From Crocinitomicaceae bacterium (lineage in GTDB: Bacteria > Bacteroidota > Bacteroidia > Flavobacteriales_D > Crocinitomicaceae): 64,000 nt of DNA. This document shows positions 43,738 to 53,299 of this stretch, in pieces. The DNA lies in assembly GCA_020436025.1 (NCBI GenBank), contig JAGQYP010000004.1, positions 30,027 to 94,026 of the forward strand, given 5' to 3'. The notes below the pieces were generated by a model, which searched no databases, was not told where the DNA came from, and worked only from the letters and a program-made list of their open reading frames with translations. The translations under genes and the position numbers were made by a program. The stretch's first letter is position 1, and each line of letters begins with the position of its first letter.

Positions 43738-44952
43738 TTAATTCCCCAACCAATAAGCTGGATTCAAATTCTTTATTCCTTCAGGTGTAATTTGACGAAT
43801 TTCAAAGTGGGCTTCAGATCTTTTTCCTGTACCATCAGGAAGGAGAGAACCGATGAGCTGTTTTGTTTTCACTTTGTCTCCTTTTTTCACGTAGGTTTCT
43901 TTTAGGTTGGAATAAACTGTTCGGTAAGATCCGTGGGCAATGATAATCACTTTTCCTGCTCCTGGAATCACCAAAACGGAAGAAACTTCTCCTTCGTAAA
44001 TTGCGCGAACATTGGATCCTGATACCGTAGAAATATCTACACCATTATTGTATGTGAAAACATTGGCATGTACTGGGTGAGGATTTTTACCAAATTTTTC
44101 AGTGATTTCTCCTTTTTCAACCGGCCAGGGAAGTTTTCCTTTGTTCCCGTAAAAGCTTTGTCCGGTTAACAACATTTCTTTGGTAGGTTTAAATCCTGCG
44201 GTAGTTTTTGTCGCATTGGATTTAGACAATTCCATCTCAATGGCTTTTTGTATGGCCTTCGCTAAATCTCTTTTTTCCTTTTCTTGTTGTTGAAGCTGGG
44301 AGAGAAGTTTGGATTCTTCCTGCTTTAATTTCTGAAGGGTTTGATTCCGTATTTGTTTGTCCTTCTCAAAATTCAATTTCTCTTGATCCTGCATCGAAAT
44401 CAGCGCTTGTTTTTCGACTTTTTTATCTTCAAGTTGAACAATTTTTTCCTTTAATTTCTCTTCCGCTTTTTGAATGAGGACAATCTGATTTTTTCTGAAT
44501 TCTTTGATCTTATTCAAATACTTGATCCGCTTGAACGCTTCGTTAAAATTGTCTGCAGAGAAAATAAACATCAATTCGTTGTATTCATTTCTGTTCTTGT
44601 AGGCGTATTGAATCATTTCCCGATACTGATCTTTCAATTGTGCAATATCATTTTGCATGGATTGAATCACGGAATTGTACTCCATGATCAGTTTGTTGAT
44701 ATCGGTAATTTGTTCGTTTACATTATTGATCAATTCCTGTCGATAGGAAATTTGCCGACTAATGATGCCTAATTCTTTGGTTGTGGTCTCAGATAAATTT
44801 TTGGTATCCCCCAACAACTTTTTGGTAAACAAGATCTTTTTGGCGAGTTTCTCTTGTTCTTTTTTAAGGGTAGCACTGCTTTTATTCTGACCAAAAAGTG
44901 GGGCAGAAAGTAAAAAAAGAATCGCTATGAGTAAACCTTGGATTTTATTCAA
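43738..44952 (-). CDS. EnvC-like murein hydrolase activator (degenerate M23)
   Basis: A 404-residue exported protein when started at TTG 44952, which gives the signal peptide MNKIQGLLIAILFLLSAPLFG; the frame continues to a TTG at 44985 but then lacks a proper signal. Residues about 25-245 are a long coiled coil and the last 110 an M23/LytM domain. The usual zinc ligands are altered: the first His position reads NNGVDIS and the HxH motif reads EAHFEIR, as in non-catalytic LytM proteins. This fits an EnvC-type activator of amidases in cell division. It overlaps the DUF4292 gene by 8 nt and is the last gene of the operon. Confidence 0.87.
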   Translation of the reverse strand: MNKIQGLLIAILFLLSAPLFGQNKSSATLKKEQEKLAKKILFTKKLLGDTKNLSETTTKELGIISRQISYRQELINNVNEQITDINKLIMEYNSVIQSMQNDIAQLKDQYREMIQYAYKNRNEYNELMFIFSADNFNEAFKRIKYLNKIKEFRKNQIVLIQKAEEKLKEKIVQLEDKKVEKQALISMQDQEKLNFEKDKQIRNQTLQKLKQEESKLLSQLQQQEKEKRDLAKAIQKAIEMELSKSNATKTTAGFKPTKEMLLTGQSFYGNKGKLPWPVEKGEITEKFGKNPHPVHANVFTYNNGVDISTVSGSNVRAIYEGEVSSVLVIPGAGKVIIIAHGSYRTVYSNLKETYVKKGDKVKTKQLIGSLLPDGTGKRSEAHFEIRQITPEGIKNLNPAYWLGN

Positions 44953-45757
44953 TTTCCTCGTACTTATCAGGGATTTCAATGTCAAATTCGACAGGCTCGT
45001 TTACACGTGATTTAAGATATTTTAATTCCAATAAGATAGTATCTGAAGGCGTTGTTATATACAATTCAGATGTTTTAGGGATACGATTTCCATCTAGGTA
45101 GAAGAACTCTGGATAAGATATTGTTATTGTGGCCGTATCTTGAGGCACATCTAAAATAATCTTTTGCATTCTCAATGAATCTGGATCAATATAATACCTC
45201 ATGATCAAATCATCTGTATCGTATTTTCCCTTATAGAATTTATCGATATCTTTTTTCGAATGCGTCGAAACCACATAGAAATTTTTGTCTTTAACTTGAA
45301 GATATTCTCTCGTTGTATCGAACTCAATTGGCAATCCTAAAGCCAATTCTTCAAAGTTGTCGTAGGTTACCTGTGTGGCAACAAATGAACTTAGAAATTT
45401 ATAATCTTCAATCCAATATTCTTTTTTCGTTTTGTCTAATACGGTAATGCTGTCCTTATCCACCCAACCATCATAAATCGGAATACCGGCAAATGAAATT
45501 CTAAACCATAAAAGAGAATCTCTCCTGAGCTTCACAGAAGTTTTGAAAGAATAATTGTATTTCTTCGATTTAAATTTCGTGGCAATTTTGGTCTGCAGCG
45601 ACTCTAATTTATTGTCGTGATCATTTTTCAAGATTGTTAACAATTCTTCAGTCGACCTTTCCTTTGTAACTAAGGTTTGGCTATTCTTTTTTGTCCCGCA
45701 AGCGACTAGAATAAACAAAACTAAAAGGATCCCTAAAATGATATTATTTGGCCTCAT
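44945..45757 (-). CDS. DUF4292 lipoprotein
   Basis: A 270-residue lipoprotein. The signal peptide ends in FILVAC, lipidated Cys20. The mature region fits the Bacteroidota DUF4292 family: a helix followed by a curved antiparallel sheet, as in LolA/LolB-like folds (for example SLLWFRISFAGIPIYDGWVD). Function is unknown; the fold suggests binding of a lipid or acyl chain in the periplasm. It is coupled by 14 nt overlap to the TPR gene upstream and 8 nt overlap to the EnvC-like gene downstream, an arrangement I recall as conserved in the phylum. Confidence 0.82.
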   Translation of the reverse strand: MRPNNIILGILLVLFILVACGTKKNSQTLVTKERSTEELLTILKNDHDNKLESLQTKIATKFKSKKYNYSFKTSVKLRRDSLLWFRISFAGIPIYDGWVDKDSITVLDKTKKEYWIEDYKFLSSFVATQVTYDNFEELALGLPIEFDTTREYLQVKDKNFYVVSTHSKKDIDKFYKGKYDTDDLIMRYYIDPDSLRMQKIILDVPQDTATITISYPEFFYLDGNRIPKTSELYITTPSDTILLELKYLKSRVNEPVEFDIEIPDKYEEIE

Positions 45758-47501
45758 AAAACTTCTTGTCCTTAATTTTTAGTTCTAAAACGTTGGTATG
45801 GTCGTTGAATTTAAGTGCTTTTTGCCAATATTCAATGGCTTGATCTAAATCATTCAGTTTAAAATAAATATCGCCTAAATGTTCCAATAAAGTTCCACTT
45901 TCATAAGAGGCATTTTCCTTGGCTTTTTTGGCCCATTTTAAGGCTTCTTCAAATTGTTCTTTTCTAAATAAGATATAGGCATAAGTATCTTCATATGTAC
46001 TCATGCTTGGTTTCAGTTTGATGGCCTTTAAAGAAAGCTCTTTTGCTCTGTCCAAATTTTGATTAGCTAGTGAAAGATAGTACGCGTAATTATTCAACAA
46101 CAAACTATTTTCTGAATCTGCTTGAACCAATTTTTCATACAATTCAAATGATCTTTTGTATTCTTTTGATCTAAACCATGCTTCTGCCAAATAGGTATCA
46201 AATTCGGTTCGAAGTTCTTTGTCGTTTACAACGATTCCTCTTCCAAAGTCCAAAATTTCAGCTGCTTCTTTGTATTTGCTGATTTTCAGACCAGCCATTC
46301 CTTGGAACAAATAAAACATGGGTTGGGATGGGAAATTCTCACTCGCTTTATATGCATCTTCCCACATGTACTCATAATTCTGTAATTCGCCATCTAATAG
46401 GACTAGTTGTTTCCATATGGCAAATCGTGTATCATCCAATTCTGAAGCTTTTTTGAATGCTCTTCGTGCCTCAGAACTTCGATTGTCTCTTAACATGAAA
46501 TCTCCTTTAATGGAATAGGCCTTTGCATCATCTGGATGATATTTAGTTAAGGAATCTAGTAATTGGAATCCTGCTAATTTCATTTCTGTGTTGTCCTCAG
46601 AGATATCAAATAGAGTGATCAGAAGTTTAACCTTGGTATCAATATCCACGGATTTCCCTGAAAACGCTTTGAACAAGGCATTCATGGCCTTTTCCAATTC
46701 TCCGTTACTCATGTAATGTTCCGACAAAGTAATCTGAGCGTATCCATTATCCGGGTTTTCCTTGATCATGAATTCCAATGTGGCAAACCCTTTTTCCTTT
46801 TCTCCAATTGAATTGTAGTAGTCAATCAAATACTGATAATATTCTGGATTTCCGGGAGAAGATTTGATTAGCTTTTCCAATTCAGCAATGGCTTCATCAT
46901 TTCTTTTTAATTCTCTGTAAATCTCATGTTTTCGTAAGCTGAGTTCTTTGTAAATCCCAACTTGTTCCTCAATTTTCTCATACACTTCCAAGACCTTATC
47001 AATCTCATTCATATAGACTAAACATTCAGAATATTGAAAAAGATATTCTAGATTGTCAGGTTCGTTTTTCAGTAAAGTTTGGTATTCCGCTACAGCTTCT
47101 TTGTATTTACCAACCTGCAATGAAATCAAAGCGAAATTAAGTCGGTAAAATTTATTTTTTGGATCTAATTTCACGGCCTTTTCTCCGTGCTCAAACGAGT
47201 TATTCAAACTTCCAATTTGCGCATATAATTCTGAAAGAGCATAATGCACCGCATCTTCATCGGGCTTAAGTTCCACGCATTTTTCAAAGAGACGGATGGC
47301 AGACTGATAATTTCCAATGATCTTTTCTCTGATGGCATCATGAAAGTAAAACTGAAACTCCAGATTCGCTTTTTCATCTTCCTTTCCTTTTTCTTTTTTA
47401 GATGATTTTTTGGTCTTATCCTTTTTATTTTTTTGAGAATAAGAATCCACGGTCACCAAGAGTAACAAAACAAGAGGAAGATATTTCAGAAATTTGATCA
47501 T
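45744..47501 (-). CDS. Exported TPR repeat protein
   Basis: A 585-residue periplasmic protein: signal peptide MIKFLKYLPLVLLLLVTV to about residue 22, a Lys-rich stretch (residues 23-45), then roughly 14 tetratricopeptide repeats, visible as repeated patterns such as YQSAIRLFEKCVELKPDEDA and LDQAIEYWQKALKFN. It is a scaffold for protein interactions. Its stop overlaps the DUF4292 start and its start overlaps the nucleotidyltransferase stop by 4 nt. Probably acts with the two downstream envelope proteins. Confidence 0.88.
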   Translation of the reverse strand: MIKFLKYLPLVLLLLVTVDSYSQKNKKDKTKKSSKKEKGKEDEKANLEFQFYFHDAIREKIIGNYQSAIRLFEKCVELKPDEDAVHYALSELYAQIGSLNNSFEHGEKAVKLDPKNKFYRLNFALISLQVGKYKEAVAEYQTLLKNEPDNLEYLFQYSECLVYMNEIDKVLEVYEKIEEQVGIYKELSLRKHEIYRELKRNDEAIAELEKLIKSSPGNPEYYQYLIDYYNSIGEKEKGFATLEFMIKENPDNGYAQITLSEHYMSNGELEKAMNALFKAFSGKSVDIDTKVKLLITLFDISEDNTEMKLAGFQLLDSLTKYHPDDAKAYSIKGDFMLRDNRSSEARRAFKKASELDDTRFAIWKQLVLLDGELQNYEYMWEDAYKASENFPSQPMFYLFQGMAGLKISKYKEAAEILDFGRGIVVNDKELRTEFDTYLAEAWFRSKEYKRSFELYEKLVQADSENSLLLNNYAYYLSLANQNLDRAKELSLKAIKLKPSMSTYEDTYAYILFRKEQFEEALKWAKKAKENASYESGTLLEHLGDIYFKLNDLDQAIEYWQKALKFNDHTNVLELKIKDKKFYEAK

Positions 47502-48505
47502 AGTTCAATTTTGGAATAATCACCGATGCTGAGATCTTGTGATTTTCCATTTACTTCAGCTTTATTTCCAATCATGGAATTTTTCAAATAGACGCCTTTT
47601 ACAATAGTTTCTTCACCAATAATCGAATTTGCAATTCTACTATCGGTTACAACGCTGTGTTCACCAATGGATACATTCGGACCCACCACCGAGTTCACGA
47701 TTTTAACATTTTTTCCGATAAAACAAGGTTGGATGATTACAGAATTCTCATTCTGGTGTTCTTCAACATTATTAATTCCATCTTCGTGATCAAAATCCAA
47801 AATGCGTTGATTGGTTTCCACGGTTACAGCTTTATTTCCGCAATCCATCCATGCAGAAACTTCTCCAGGAACAAATACATAATTTTTTTGAGTCAGATTT
47901 CTCAAGGCATCGGGTAGTTGATATTCGCCACCTTTAATGATATCGTGTTCGATTAAATAGTCTATTTCTTCCTTTAATTTTTCTCCATATTTGAAGTAAT
48001 ACACCCCAATCATGGCTAGATCTGATACAAACTCTTTTGGTTTCTCAACAAATTCTACGATGTGACCTTGATCATTCATTTTTACCACACCAAAGGCTGA
48101 AGGATCCTCAATTTGTTTTACCCATAGAATGCCGTCAACATTCGGGTCAATTGTAAAATTTGCTCTAAACAAGGTGTCTGCAAAAGCGATGATAACTGGT
48201 CCATGAAGCGATTCTTTTGCACAATGAACTGCGTGTGCTGTTCCTAAAGGTTCAGTCTGATGGTAAATTTTTCCAGTAGCTCCCAGGCTAGAAGCTATAT
48301 CCAATAGGTCGGTTTCTACTTGTTTTCCAAAATCACCAATAATAAAGGCGATTTCATCTATTTTTTCAGTTGAAATTTTTGCAATGTCCTCAACCAATCT
48401 CTGTACAATCGGTTTTCCACCAACTTTTACAAGTGGCTTTGGAGTAGTAAGTGTGTGAGGTCGTAATCTTGAACCTCTTCCGGCCATGGGCACGATAATG
48501 TTCAT
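47498..48505 (-). CDS. Sugar-phosphate nucleotidyltransferase
   Basis: A 335-residue enzyme of the NTP_transferase family. The nucleotide-binding loop is MAGRGSRLRPHTLTTPKPLV (residues 7-26), followed by the metal-binding Asp in AFADTLF. The C-terminal part (about 250-330) holds hexapeptide left-handed beta-helix repeats (VVGPNVSIGEHSVVTDSRIA). It activates a sugar-1-phosphate, like glucose-1-phosphate thymidylyltransferase or mannose-1-phosphate guanylyltransferase, for glycan synthesis; the exact sugar is unknown. It lies 9 nt after dut and is coupled to the TPR gene. Confidence 0.88.
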   Translation of the reverse strand: MNIIVPMAGRGSRLRPHTLTTPKPLVKVGGKPIVQRLVEDIAKISTEKIDEIAFIIGDFGKQVETDLLDIASSLGATGKIYHQTEPLGTAHAVHCAKESLHGPVIIAFADTLFRANFTIDPNVDGILWVKQIEDPSAFGVVKMNDQGHIVEFVEKPKEFVSDLAMIGVYYFKYGEKLKEEIDYLIEHDIIKGGEYQLPDALRNLTQKNYVFVPGEVSAWMDCGNKAVTVETNQRILDFDHEDGINNVEEHQNENSVIIQPCFIGKNVKIVNSVVGPNVSIGEHSVVTDSRIANSIIGEETIVKGVYLKNSMIGNKAEVNGKSQDLSIGDYSKIEL

Positions 48506-48514
48506 ATTGTTGCT

Positions 48515-48949
48515 TTATTTTTTTCCGGTACTCCCAAATCCACCTTCACCTCTTTCGGTGCTTTCAAGTGAATCGGTAAGTTCCCATTCAATCTGTTCGT
48601 ATTTTGCAATCACCATTTGTGCAATGCGATCTCCTGGTTTGATCTCTACATTTTCTGATGATAAATTAACGAGAATCACCCCTACATCTCCTCTGTAATC
48701 CGCATCAATTGTTCCTGGCGCATTCAAAACGGTAATCCCTTGTTTGTATGCCAAGCCAGATCTTGGTCTCACTTGCGCCTCATATCCAGCTTCCAATTGA
48801 ATTTTTAAACCAGTCGGGATCAATCTTCTTTCAAGAGGTTTTAACACCACTGGTTCGCTCAGATTTGCTCTGAGATCCATTCCGGCAGACATCAACGTCT
48901 CGTAAGAAGGCAATTCATTATTTGAAGTATTTACTACTTTAATTTTCAT
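48515..48949 (-). CDS. dut: dUTP diphosphatase
   Basis: A 144-residue trimeric dUTPase that hydrolyses dUTP to dUMP, keeping uracil out of DNA and supplying dTMP synthesis. The five conserved motifs are present: [21 protein letters not shown], the uracil-binding [23 protein letters not shown] and the C-terminal Gly-rich [12 protein letters not shown]. Length is standard. Its start codon overlaps the flippase gene's stop codon by 4 nt. Confidence 0.97.
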   Translation of the reverse strand: MKIKVVNTSNNELPSYETLMSAGMDLRANLSEPVVLKPLERRLIPTGLKIQLEAGYEAQVRPRSGLAYKQGITVLNAPGTIDADYRGDVGVILVNLSSENVEIKPGDRIAQMVIAKYEQIEWELTDSLESTERGEGGFGSTGKK

Positions 48950-50433
48950 CTCTTCTGTATCAGTTTAAGGGGGTTTTCGAGTATAAAAACCACAAAAATA
49001 AACAATGATAGCAATATGGTGTTAACTAATAACTTCACAAAAATAGAATCGAAATTGAATATCAGAGAGATGAGGTACAATAAAATAGCCAACAATAGAT
49101 AGAAGATAACTTTTCTAATATTGTACTTGATGGGGTAATGAATCTGACCCAATTTCCATGAAGCTACCATCTGTGCAAAGTAAACAACCAAAGTGGCGAT
49201 TGCTGCTCCCATATAGCCTATCCATGGAATTAGCGATACATTTAGGACGATTGTCAGGATGGCTCCACCCATAGAAATGTAGGATCCAAACTTGGTTTTA
49301 TTGGCCAATTTGTACCAAATGGATTGGTTGTAATAGATTCCCAAAAATATGTTTGCCAGAAGTAAAATGGGCACAATTTTTAGGCCTTCCCAGTATTTTT
49401 CATTTGGAATGAAATATTTGAAAATGTCTAGATACAAACTCACCAATAGAAAAATCAAACTCACTGTTATAACGAAGTATGTCATCACACGAGAATAAAT
49501 CTTTTTGTGATTTTCATCTTTCGATTTACTAAAGAAAAAGGGTTCGGCAGCATATCGAAAGGCCTGAATGAAAATGGTAATCATGATCGATAATTTGTAA
49601 CAGGCACTGTAAATTCCAACCTGTTCCAAGGAATAACTTCTCCCATGCGAAGCAGTCAAGATTCGACGTAAGAGTATTCGATCCAGCACTTCATTGATAA
49701 TTCCGGCAAACCCAGCAATCACTAAGGGAAAGGCATACAAAAACATTTCCCGCATGACAGGCTTGTCGATTTTAAACTGAATCGCTTTAAACTCTTTATA
49801 TAAAAGAATTGGGCGCACTAAACTTGAAAGTAAATTGGCAATAAAAACGTAGCCAACACCTATAGAAGGATAATAGATCCAATCGATTAAGAAAAAAGAA
49901 TTTCCGGAATCATACAGTCCTTTACAGAATAAAATGAAAAATAGGTTTAAGGCAACATTTACCCCAATGGTGACCAATTGCACCATGGCAAACTGCCTTG
50001 CCTTATCTTCCAGTCGCAACTTCGCAAGGGGAATGGCAGAGACGGCATCTGTTACCACAATCAAAGCAAACCAGATTACGTATTCCCTGTGTTCAGGGTA
50101 ATCTATAAAATTGGCAATCGATTGAGAGAATCCTATTGAAAACAAGAGGAAAATAACGTTGACAACAATGATAAATGTCCCGGCTTGATTGTAAATATTT
50201 TGCTTGTTATTGCCTTCAATGTGAGAGAAACGGAAAAAAGTGGTTTCCATTCCAAAGGTGAGTAAGACAACCAAAAAACCAACATAAGCATACAGTTCCC
50301 CTACCACACCATAGGCTTCTGGATCGAAAAACCGGGTGTAAAGGGGCACCATAAAATAATTCAAAAGCCTACCAACGATAGATGATAGGCCATAAATTGC
50401 GGTTTGCCCTGCTAGTTTTTTAAGCGGATTCAA
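48946..50433 (-). CDS. Polysaccharide flippase (Wzx/MATE-like)
   Basis: A 495-residue inner-membrane protein with about 14 predicted helices, of the polysaccharide biosynthesis/oligosaccharide flippase superfamily. The N-terminus [30 protein letters not shown] is typical of that family (given here as key residues). It would move lipid-linked glycans across the inner membrane. Co-transcription with a nucleotidyltransferase supports a glycan or surface-polysaccharide role. It begins 4 nt after the crotonase gene ends. Confidence 0.86.
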   Translation of the reverse strand: MNPLKKLAGQTAIYGLSSIVGRLLNYFMVPLYTRFFDPEAYGVVGELYAYVGFLVVLLTFGMETTFFRFSHIEGNNKQNIYNQAGTFIIVVNVIFLLFSIGFSQSIANFIDYPEHREYVIWFALIVVTDAVSAIPLAKLRLEDKARQFAMVQLVTIGVNVALNLFFILFCKGLYDSGNSFFLIDWIYYPSIGVGYVFIANLLSSLVRPILLYKEFKAIQFKIDKPVMREMFLYAFPLVIAGFAGIINEVLDRILLRRILTASHGRSYSLEQVGIYSACYKLSIMITIFIQAFRYAAEPFFFSKSKDENHKKIYSRVMTYFVITVSLIFLLVSLYLDIFKYFIPNEKYWEGLKIVPILLLANIFLGIYYNQSIWYKLANKTKFGSYISMGGAILTIVLNVSLIPWIGYMGAAIATLVVYFAQMVASWKLGQIHYPIKYNIRKVIFYLLLAILLYLISLIFNFDSIFVKLLVNTILLSLFIFVVFILENPLKLIQKR

Positions 50434-50437
50434 TTAT

Positions 50438-51217
50438 CTATTTTCTAAAATTCGGTTTTCTCTTTTCGAGGAAAGCTTGGGTTCCTTCTTTGAATTCTTC
50501 GGTACCAAAACACTTTCCAAATTCTTCAATCTCCACTTCGTATCCATTTACTCCATCCTGATAATTCGAATTGACACATCGAATAGCCGCGGAAATGGCA
50601 TTTGGAGAGTTGTTCAATATTTTTGAAGCCATTTTTTCACAAGTTGCCATCAAATCAGCTTGTTCAACAACCTCATTTACAAGTCCCCATTTCAAAGCCG
50701 TTTCAGCATCCATCATACCTGCCGTAAAGATCAGCTCAAACGCTTTTCCACGTCCAATTAATTGAGCAAGTCTTTGGGTTCCACCATATCCAGGGATGAC
50801 GCCCAAAGAAACCTCTGGCAATCCCATACGTGCATTGGAAGAAGCAATTCGAATATGCGAGCACATTGCCAATTCCAGTCCACCACCCAAAGCAAAGCCA
50901 TTTACTGCAGCAATTACAGGGGTAGTCAAACTTTCTACTAAATTGAATAGAGTTTCATGACCTTTGGCACTTAATTCTTTTCCTTGCGGAGTTGAAAAAT
51001 CGGCAAACTCTTTAATGTCTGCACCAGCAACAAAAGATTTTTCACCCGATCCAGTCAAAATGATCACTCCGACTTCCTTTGATTTTTCAGCTTCTTTGAA
51101 CGCTTTGCTCAGTTCTTCAATAGTTGCTTTATTCAGAGCATTCAACTTATCGGGTCTGTTTATGGTGATTTTGCAGATTAGATTTTGAGTTTCTACCAGT
51201 ATGTTATTGTAAGACAT
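50438..51217 (-). CDS. Enoyl-CoA hydratase/isomerase family protein
   Basis: A 259-residue crotonase-fold enzyme. Oxyanion-hole segments are AGADIKEF and NGFALGGGLELA; the catalytic glutamate positions fall in GGGLELAMC and GLPEVSLGVIPGYGGTQRLA. It probably hydrates short-chain enoyl-CoA in fatty-acid or amino-acid breakdown. It is the first gene of the minus-strand run 51217-43738 and may carry the operon's promoter; TAACTTTA on the minus strand (51247-51240) resembles a -7 box. Metabolic connection with the envelope genes downstream is not obvious. Confidence 0.93.
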   Translation of the reverse strand: MSYNNILVETQNLICKITINRPDKLNALNKATIEELSKAFKEAEKSKEVGVIILTGSGEKSFVAGADIKEFADFSTPQGKELSAKGHETLFNLVESLTTPVIAAVNGFALGGGLELAMCSHIRIASSNARMGLPEVSLGVIPGYGGTQRLAQLIGRGKAFELIFTAGMMDAETALKWGLVNEVVEQADLMATCEKMASKILNNSPNAISAAIRCVNSNYQDGVNGYEVEIEEFGKCFGTEEFKEGTQAFLEKRKPNFRK

Positions 51218-51330
51218 AATTCAATTTATTTTAAACTTTAAAGTTAGTTTTAAAATTACGGAAATAGACAATGAAGACCAGCACTTTTTAACAAATACGG
51301 CTGAATAAACTTTTAAACGGTGGGAGGGGG

Positions 51331-51873
51331 TTATTTTTCGTGTTTCTGACGGTACTTTTTATAAGCTTTAATCAAGATCATTAGCAAGATTCCAAGACCA
51401 AAAAATCCGATCAACCCATAGATCCAATCAAAACTATTTTTCATGATGATGACGAAAATAATCGACACTAAAAACATGGTGCCCACCTCATTTAAAATTC
51501 GCAATCTTTCCGAGGTATAATTTCCCTGTTCTTTTTGAAGTTTGAGGAAAATACTGTGCAGTCCCATATGGTATAGAATTAATCCAAAAACCAATGTGAG
51601 TTTAATGTGCATGAAACCTTGTTGAAGCAAAGCTTGATTTTCGACCAACATCCAAATTCCAAAAAGGGTTGTCAAGATCATGGCTGGCCAGCTAATGATG
51701 TACCACAGACGTTTCTCCATGATTTTGAACTGGCCCGTGAGAATAGTCTTTTCATTTTCCGGTTTTTTTCTCGCCTCCACATGATAGATAAATAATCTTA
51801 CCATGTACAGTATTCCTGCAAACCAGGAAACCATAAAGATTAAATGAAGCGATTTTAACCAAACGTAAAGCAT
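51331..51873 (-). CDS. hemJ: Protoporphyrinogen oxidase HemJ
   Basis: A 180-residue inner-membrane protein of the HemJ (UPF0093/CopD-like) family that oxidises protoporphyrinogen IX to protoporphyrin IX, just before ferrochelatase. Four or five membrane helices; conserved His in YVWLKSLHLIFMVSWFAG, the segment LFIYHVEA, and WPAMILTTLFG and KLTLVFGLILYH all fit the family. The gene is single here. Together with hemH it shows that the organism makes haem via protoporphyrin. Confidence 0.92.
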   Translation of the reverse strand: MLYVWLKSLHLIFMVSWFAGILYMVRLFIYHVEARKKPENEKTILTGQFKIMEKRLWYIISWPAMILTTLFGIWMLVENQALLQQGFMHIKLTLVFGLILYHMGLHSIFLKLQKEQGNYTSERLRILNEVGTMFLVSIIFVIIMKNSFDWIYGLIGFFGLGILLMILIKAYKKYRQKHEK

Positions 51874-52006
51874 GAATTGAACTTTTATGTCTTTATTTAA
51901 TTATTAATGCTGCACGAGCACATATTTTAATCACCTAAACAAGGTATTTACTAGCAAAACTAACCAAAAATTAAAGTGAAAAAGGAAGTCCTTCATTTTA
52001 ATTACA

Positions 52007-52014
52007 TATTTTTG
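52007..52014 (+). promoter_or_regulatory. -7 box of the thioesterase/YceI unit
   Basis: TATTTTTG fits TAnnTTTG exactly; the expected start site near 52019 leaves a leader of about 20 nt to ATG 52042. Confidence 0.4.
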
Positions 52015-52041
52015 ATGTGCTGAAAACACAAATAGTTAGAA

Positions 52042-52560
52042 ATGAAAGCTAAAACGCCAAAAGAATCCTTAACGATTGAAACCAAGATCGTTTTGCCCAA
52101 CGACACCAATACCCTTGGGAATTTATTTGGAGGACAGCTTTTGGCCTGGATGGACGAAATAGCTTCCATTTCGGCTCACAGACATTGTAGAAGAGTTGTT
52201 GTTACAGCTTCTGTAAACAATGTATCTTTCAAGAATCCCATTAATCATGCAGACATCATTATCCTTGAGGCAAAAGTGACTCGAGCATTTAACTCCTCAA
52301 TGGAGGTTTGGGTGGATGTTTATGTAGAGCATCATGTGACAGGGAAAAGGAAGAAATCCAATGAAGCTATTTACAACTTTGTTGCTGTGGATCAGAATGG
52401 CGGACCAATCACTGTGCCTGCTATTCAGCCTGAAACGGAAGAAGAAAAATTAAGATTTGAAGGGGCTTTAAGAAGAAAACAGTTGTCTTTAATTTTGGCT
52501 GGAAAAATGAAACCGGAAGAGGCGACTGAACTAAAAGCGATTTTTGATATAGTAGATTAA
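52042..52560 (+). CDS. Acyl-CoA thioesterase (YciA/BACH-like hotdog)
   Basis: A 172-residue hotdog thioesterase hydrolysing acyl-CoA. The motif NTLGNLFGGQLLAWMDEIAS (residues 19-38) contains the catalytic Asn/Asp positions, and ASVNNVSFKNPI the second strand. It is closer to YciA/BACH than to the 4HBT protein at 29.2 kb, so the window holds two unrelated hotdog subfamilies. The C-terminal helix (LRRKQLSLILAGKM) is short. Separated by 25 nt from the YceI gene. Confidence 0.9.
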   Translation: MKAKTPKESLTIETKIVLPNDTNTLGNLFGGQLLAWMDEIASISAHRHCRRVVVTASVNNVSFKNPINHADIIILEAKVTRAFNSSMEVWVDVYVEHHVTGKRKKSNEAIYNFVAVDQNGGPITVPAIQPETEEEKLRFEGALRRKQLSLILAGKMKPEEATELKAIFDIVD

Positions 52561-52585
52561 AACAACCAAATAAAAACAAATAGAA

Positions 52586-53230
52586 ATGAAAAAAGTAGTT
52601 TACAGTATGCTTGTAGTTTCTTTGGCTTTATTCTCTTGTGGAGGTGAAGAAAAGAAAGACGAGAAAAAAGATGAAAAGAAAGAAGAAAAACAAGAAGAAG
52701 TTGCAGAAAAAGCAATGTGGACAGTAGATCCAGCGGCTTCTACAGTAGAATGGAACGGATACAAGGGAGATGATCCAACAAATGATGCTCACCTTGGAAT
52801 GGTTTCAATTTCAGAAGGTTCAATTGTAACTGAAGGAACTAAAATCACTGGAGGTAATTTCAAAATTGACATGAACACTTTGAAAGAAACTACAGAAGGT
52901 GCAGACCCAACTTATTCTGAAAAATTGATCAAGCACTTAGGTAATGAAGATTTCTTCAACGTGGCCTCTTTCCCAGTTGCTGAATTAAACATCACTGCAG
53001 CAGAAGACAAAAAAGTAATGGCAGAATTGATGGTTCTAGGTAAATCAGTTCCAGTTGAAATTCCTTACGAAATCAATGTAGACGGAGAAAGAGCAAGTAT
53101 TACTGCTGAATTTTCAGTAGATTTTACTTCACTTGGTCTTCCAGGTACAGCATTAGAAGAAGGTGGAGATCCAGCTGATAAAATTTCTGATAAAGTGAAT
53201 TTCACAGTTCGATTGGCTGCGATTAAATAA
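52586..53230 (+). CDS. YceI family lipoprotein
   Basis: A 214-residue periplasmic or outer-membrane lipoprotein: signal peptide with lipobox ALFSC (Cys18), a low-complexity Lys/Glu/Asp linker (residues 22-42), and a YceI lipocalin-like beta-barrel starting at WTVDPAASTVEW and ending in NFTVRLAAIK. YceI proteins bind isoprenoid or other hydrophobic ligands; the ligand here is unknown. A strong terminator follows. Confidence 0.92.
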   Translation: MKKVVYSMLVVSLALFSCGGEEKKDEKKDEKKEEKQEEVAEKAMWTVDPAASTVEWNGYKGDDPTNDAHLGMVSISEGSIVTEGTKITGGNFKIDMNTLKETTEGADPTYSEKLIKHLGNEDFFNVASFPVAELNITAAEDKKVMAELMVLGKSVPVEIPYEINVDGERASITAEFSVDFTSLGLPGTALEEGGDPADKISDKVNFTVRLAAIK

Positions 53231-53254
53231 GTTTAAAAAATTAGATTATTTTTG

Positions 53255-53282
53255 AAACCGCCCATAGTGGCGGTTTTTTTAT
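53255..53282 (+). terminator. Terminator after the YceI gene
   Basis: AAACCGCC (53255-53262) pairs with GGCGGTTT (53269-53276), six-nt loop, then T run. It lies inside the region upstream of the ATG at 53300, which excludes a GTG/TTG start before it. Confidence 0.85.
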
Positions 53283-53299
53283 ACCTAAAATTTTGGAAT

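Noticed and set aside
52640..52710. Short direct repeats of AAAGA-type triplets
   Set aside because: They encode the Lys/Glu-rich linker after the YceI lipobox, a common low-complexity spacer, not a tandem-repeat locus.
53252..53299. Upstream extension of the threonine dehydrogenase-like gene
   Set aside because: The extra 16 codons are the terminator hairpin of the YceI gene and its T tract.
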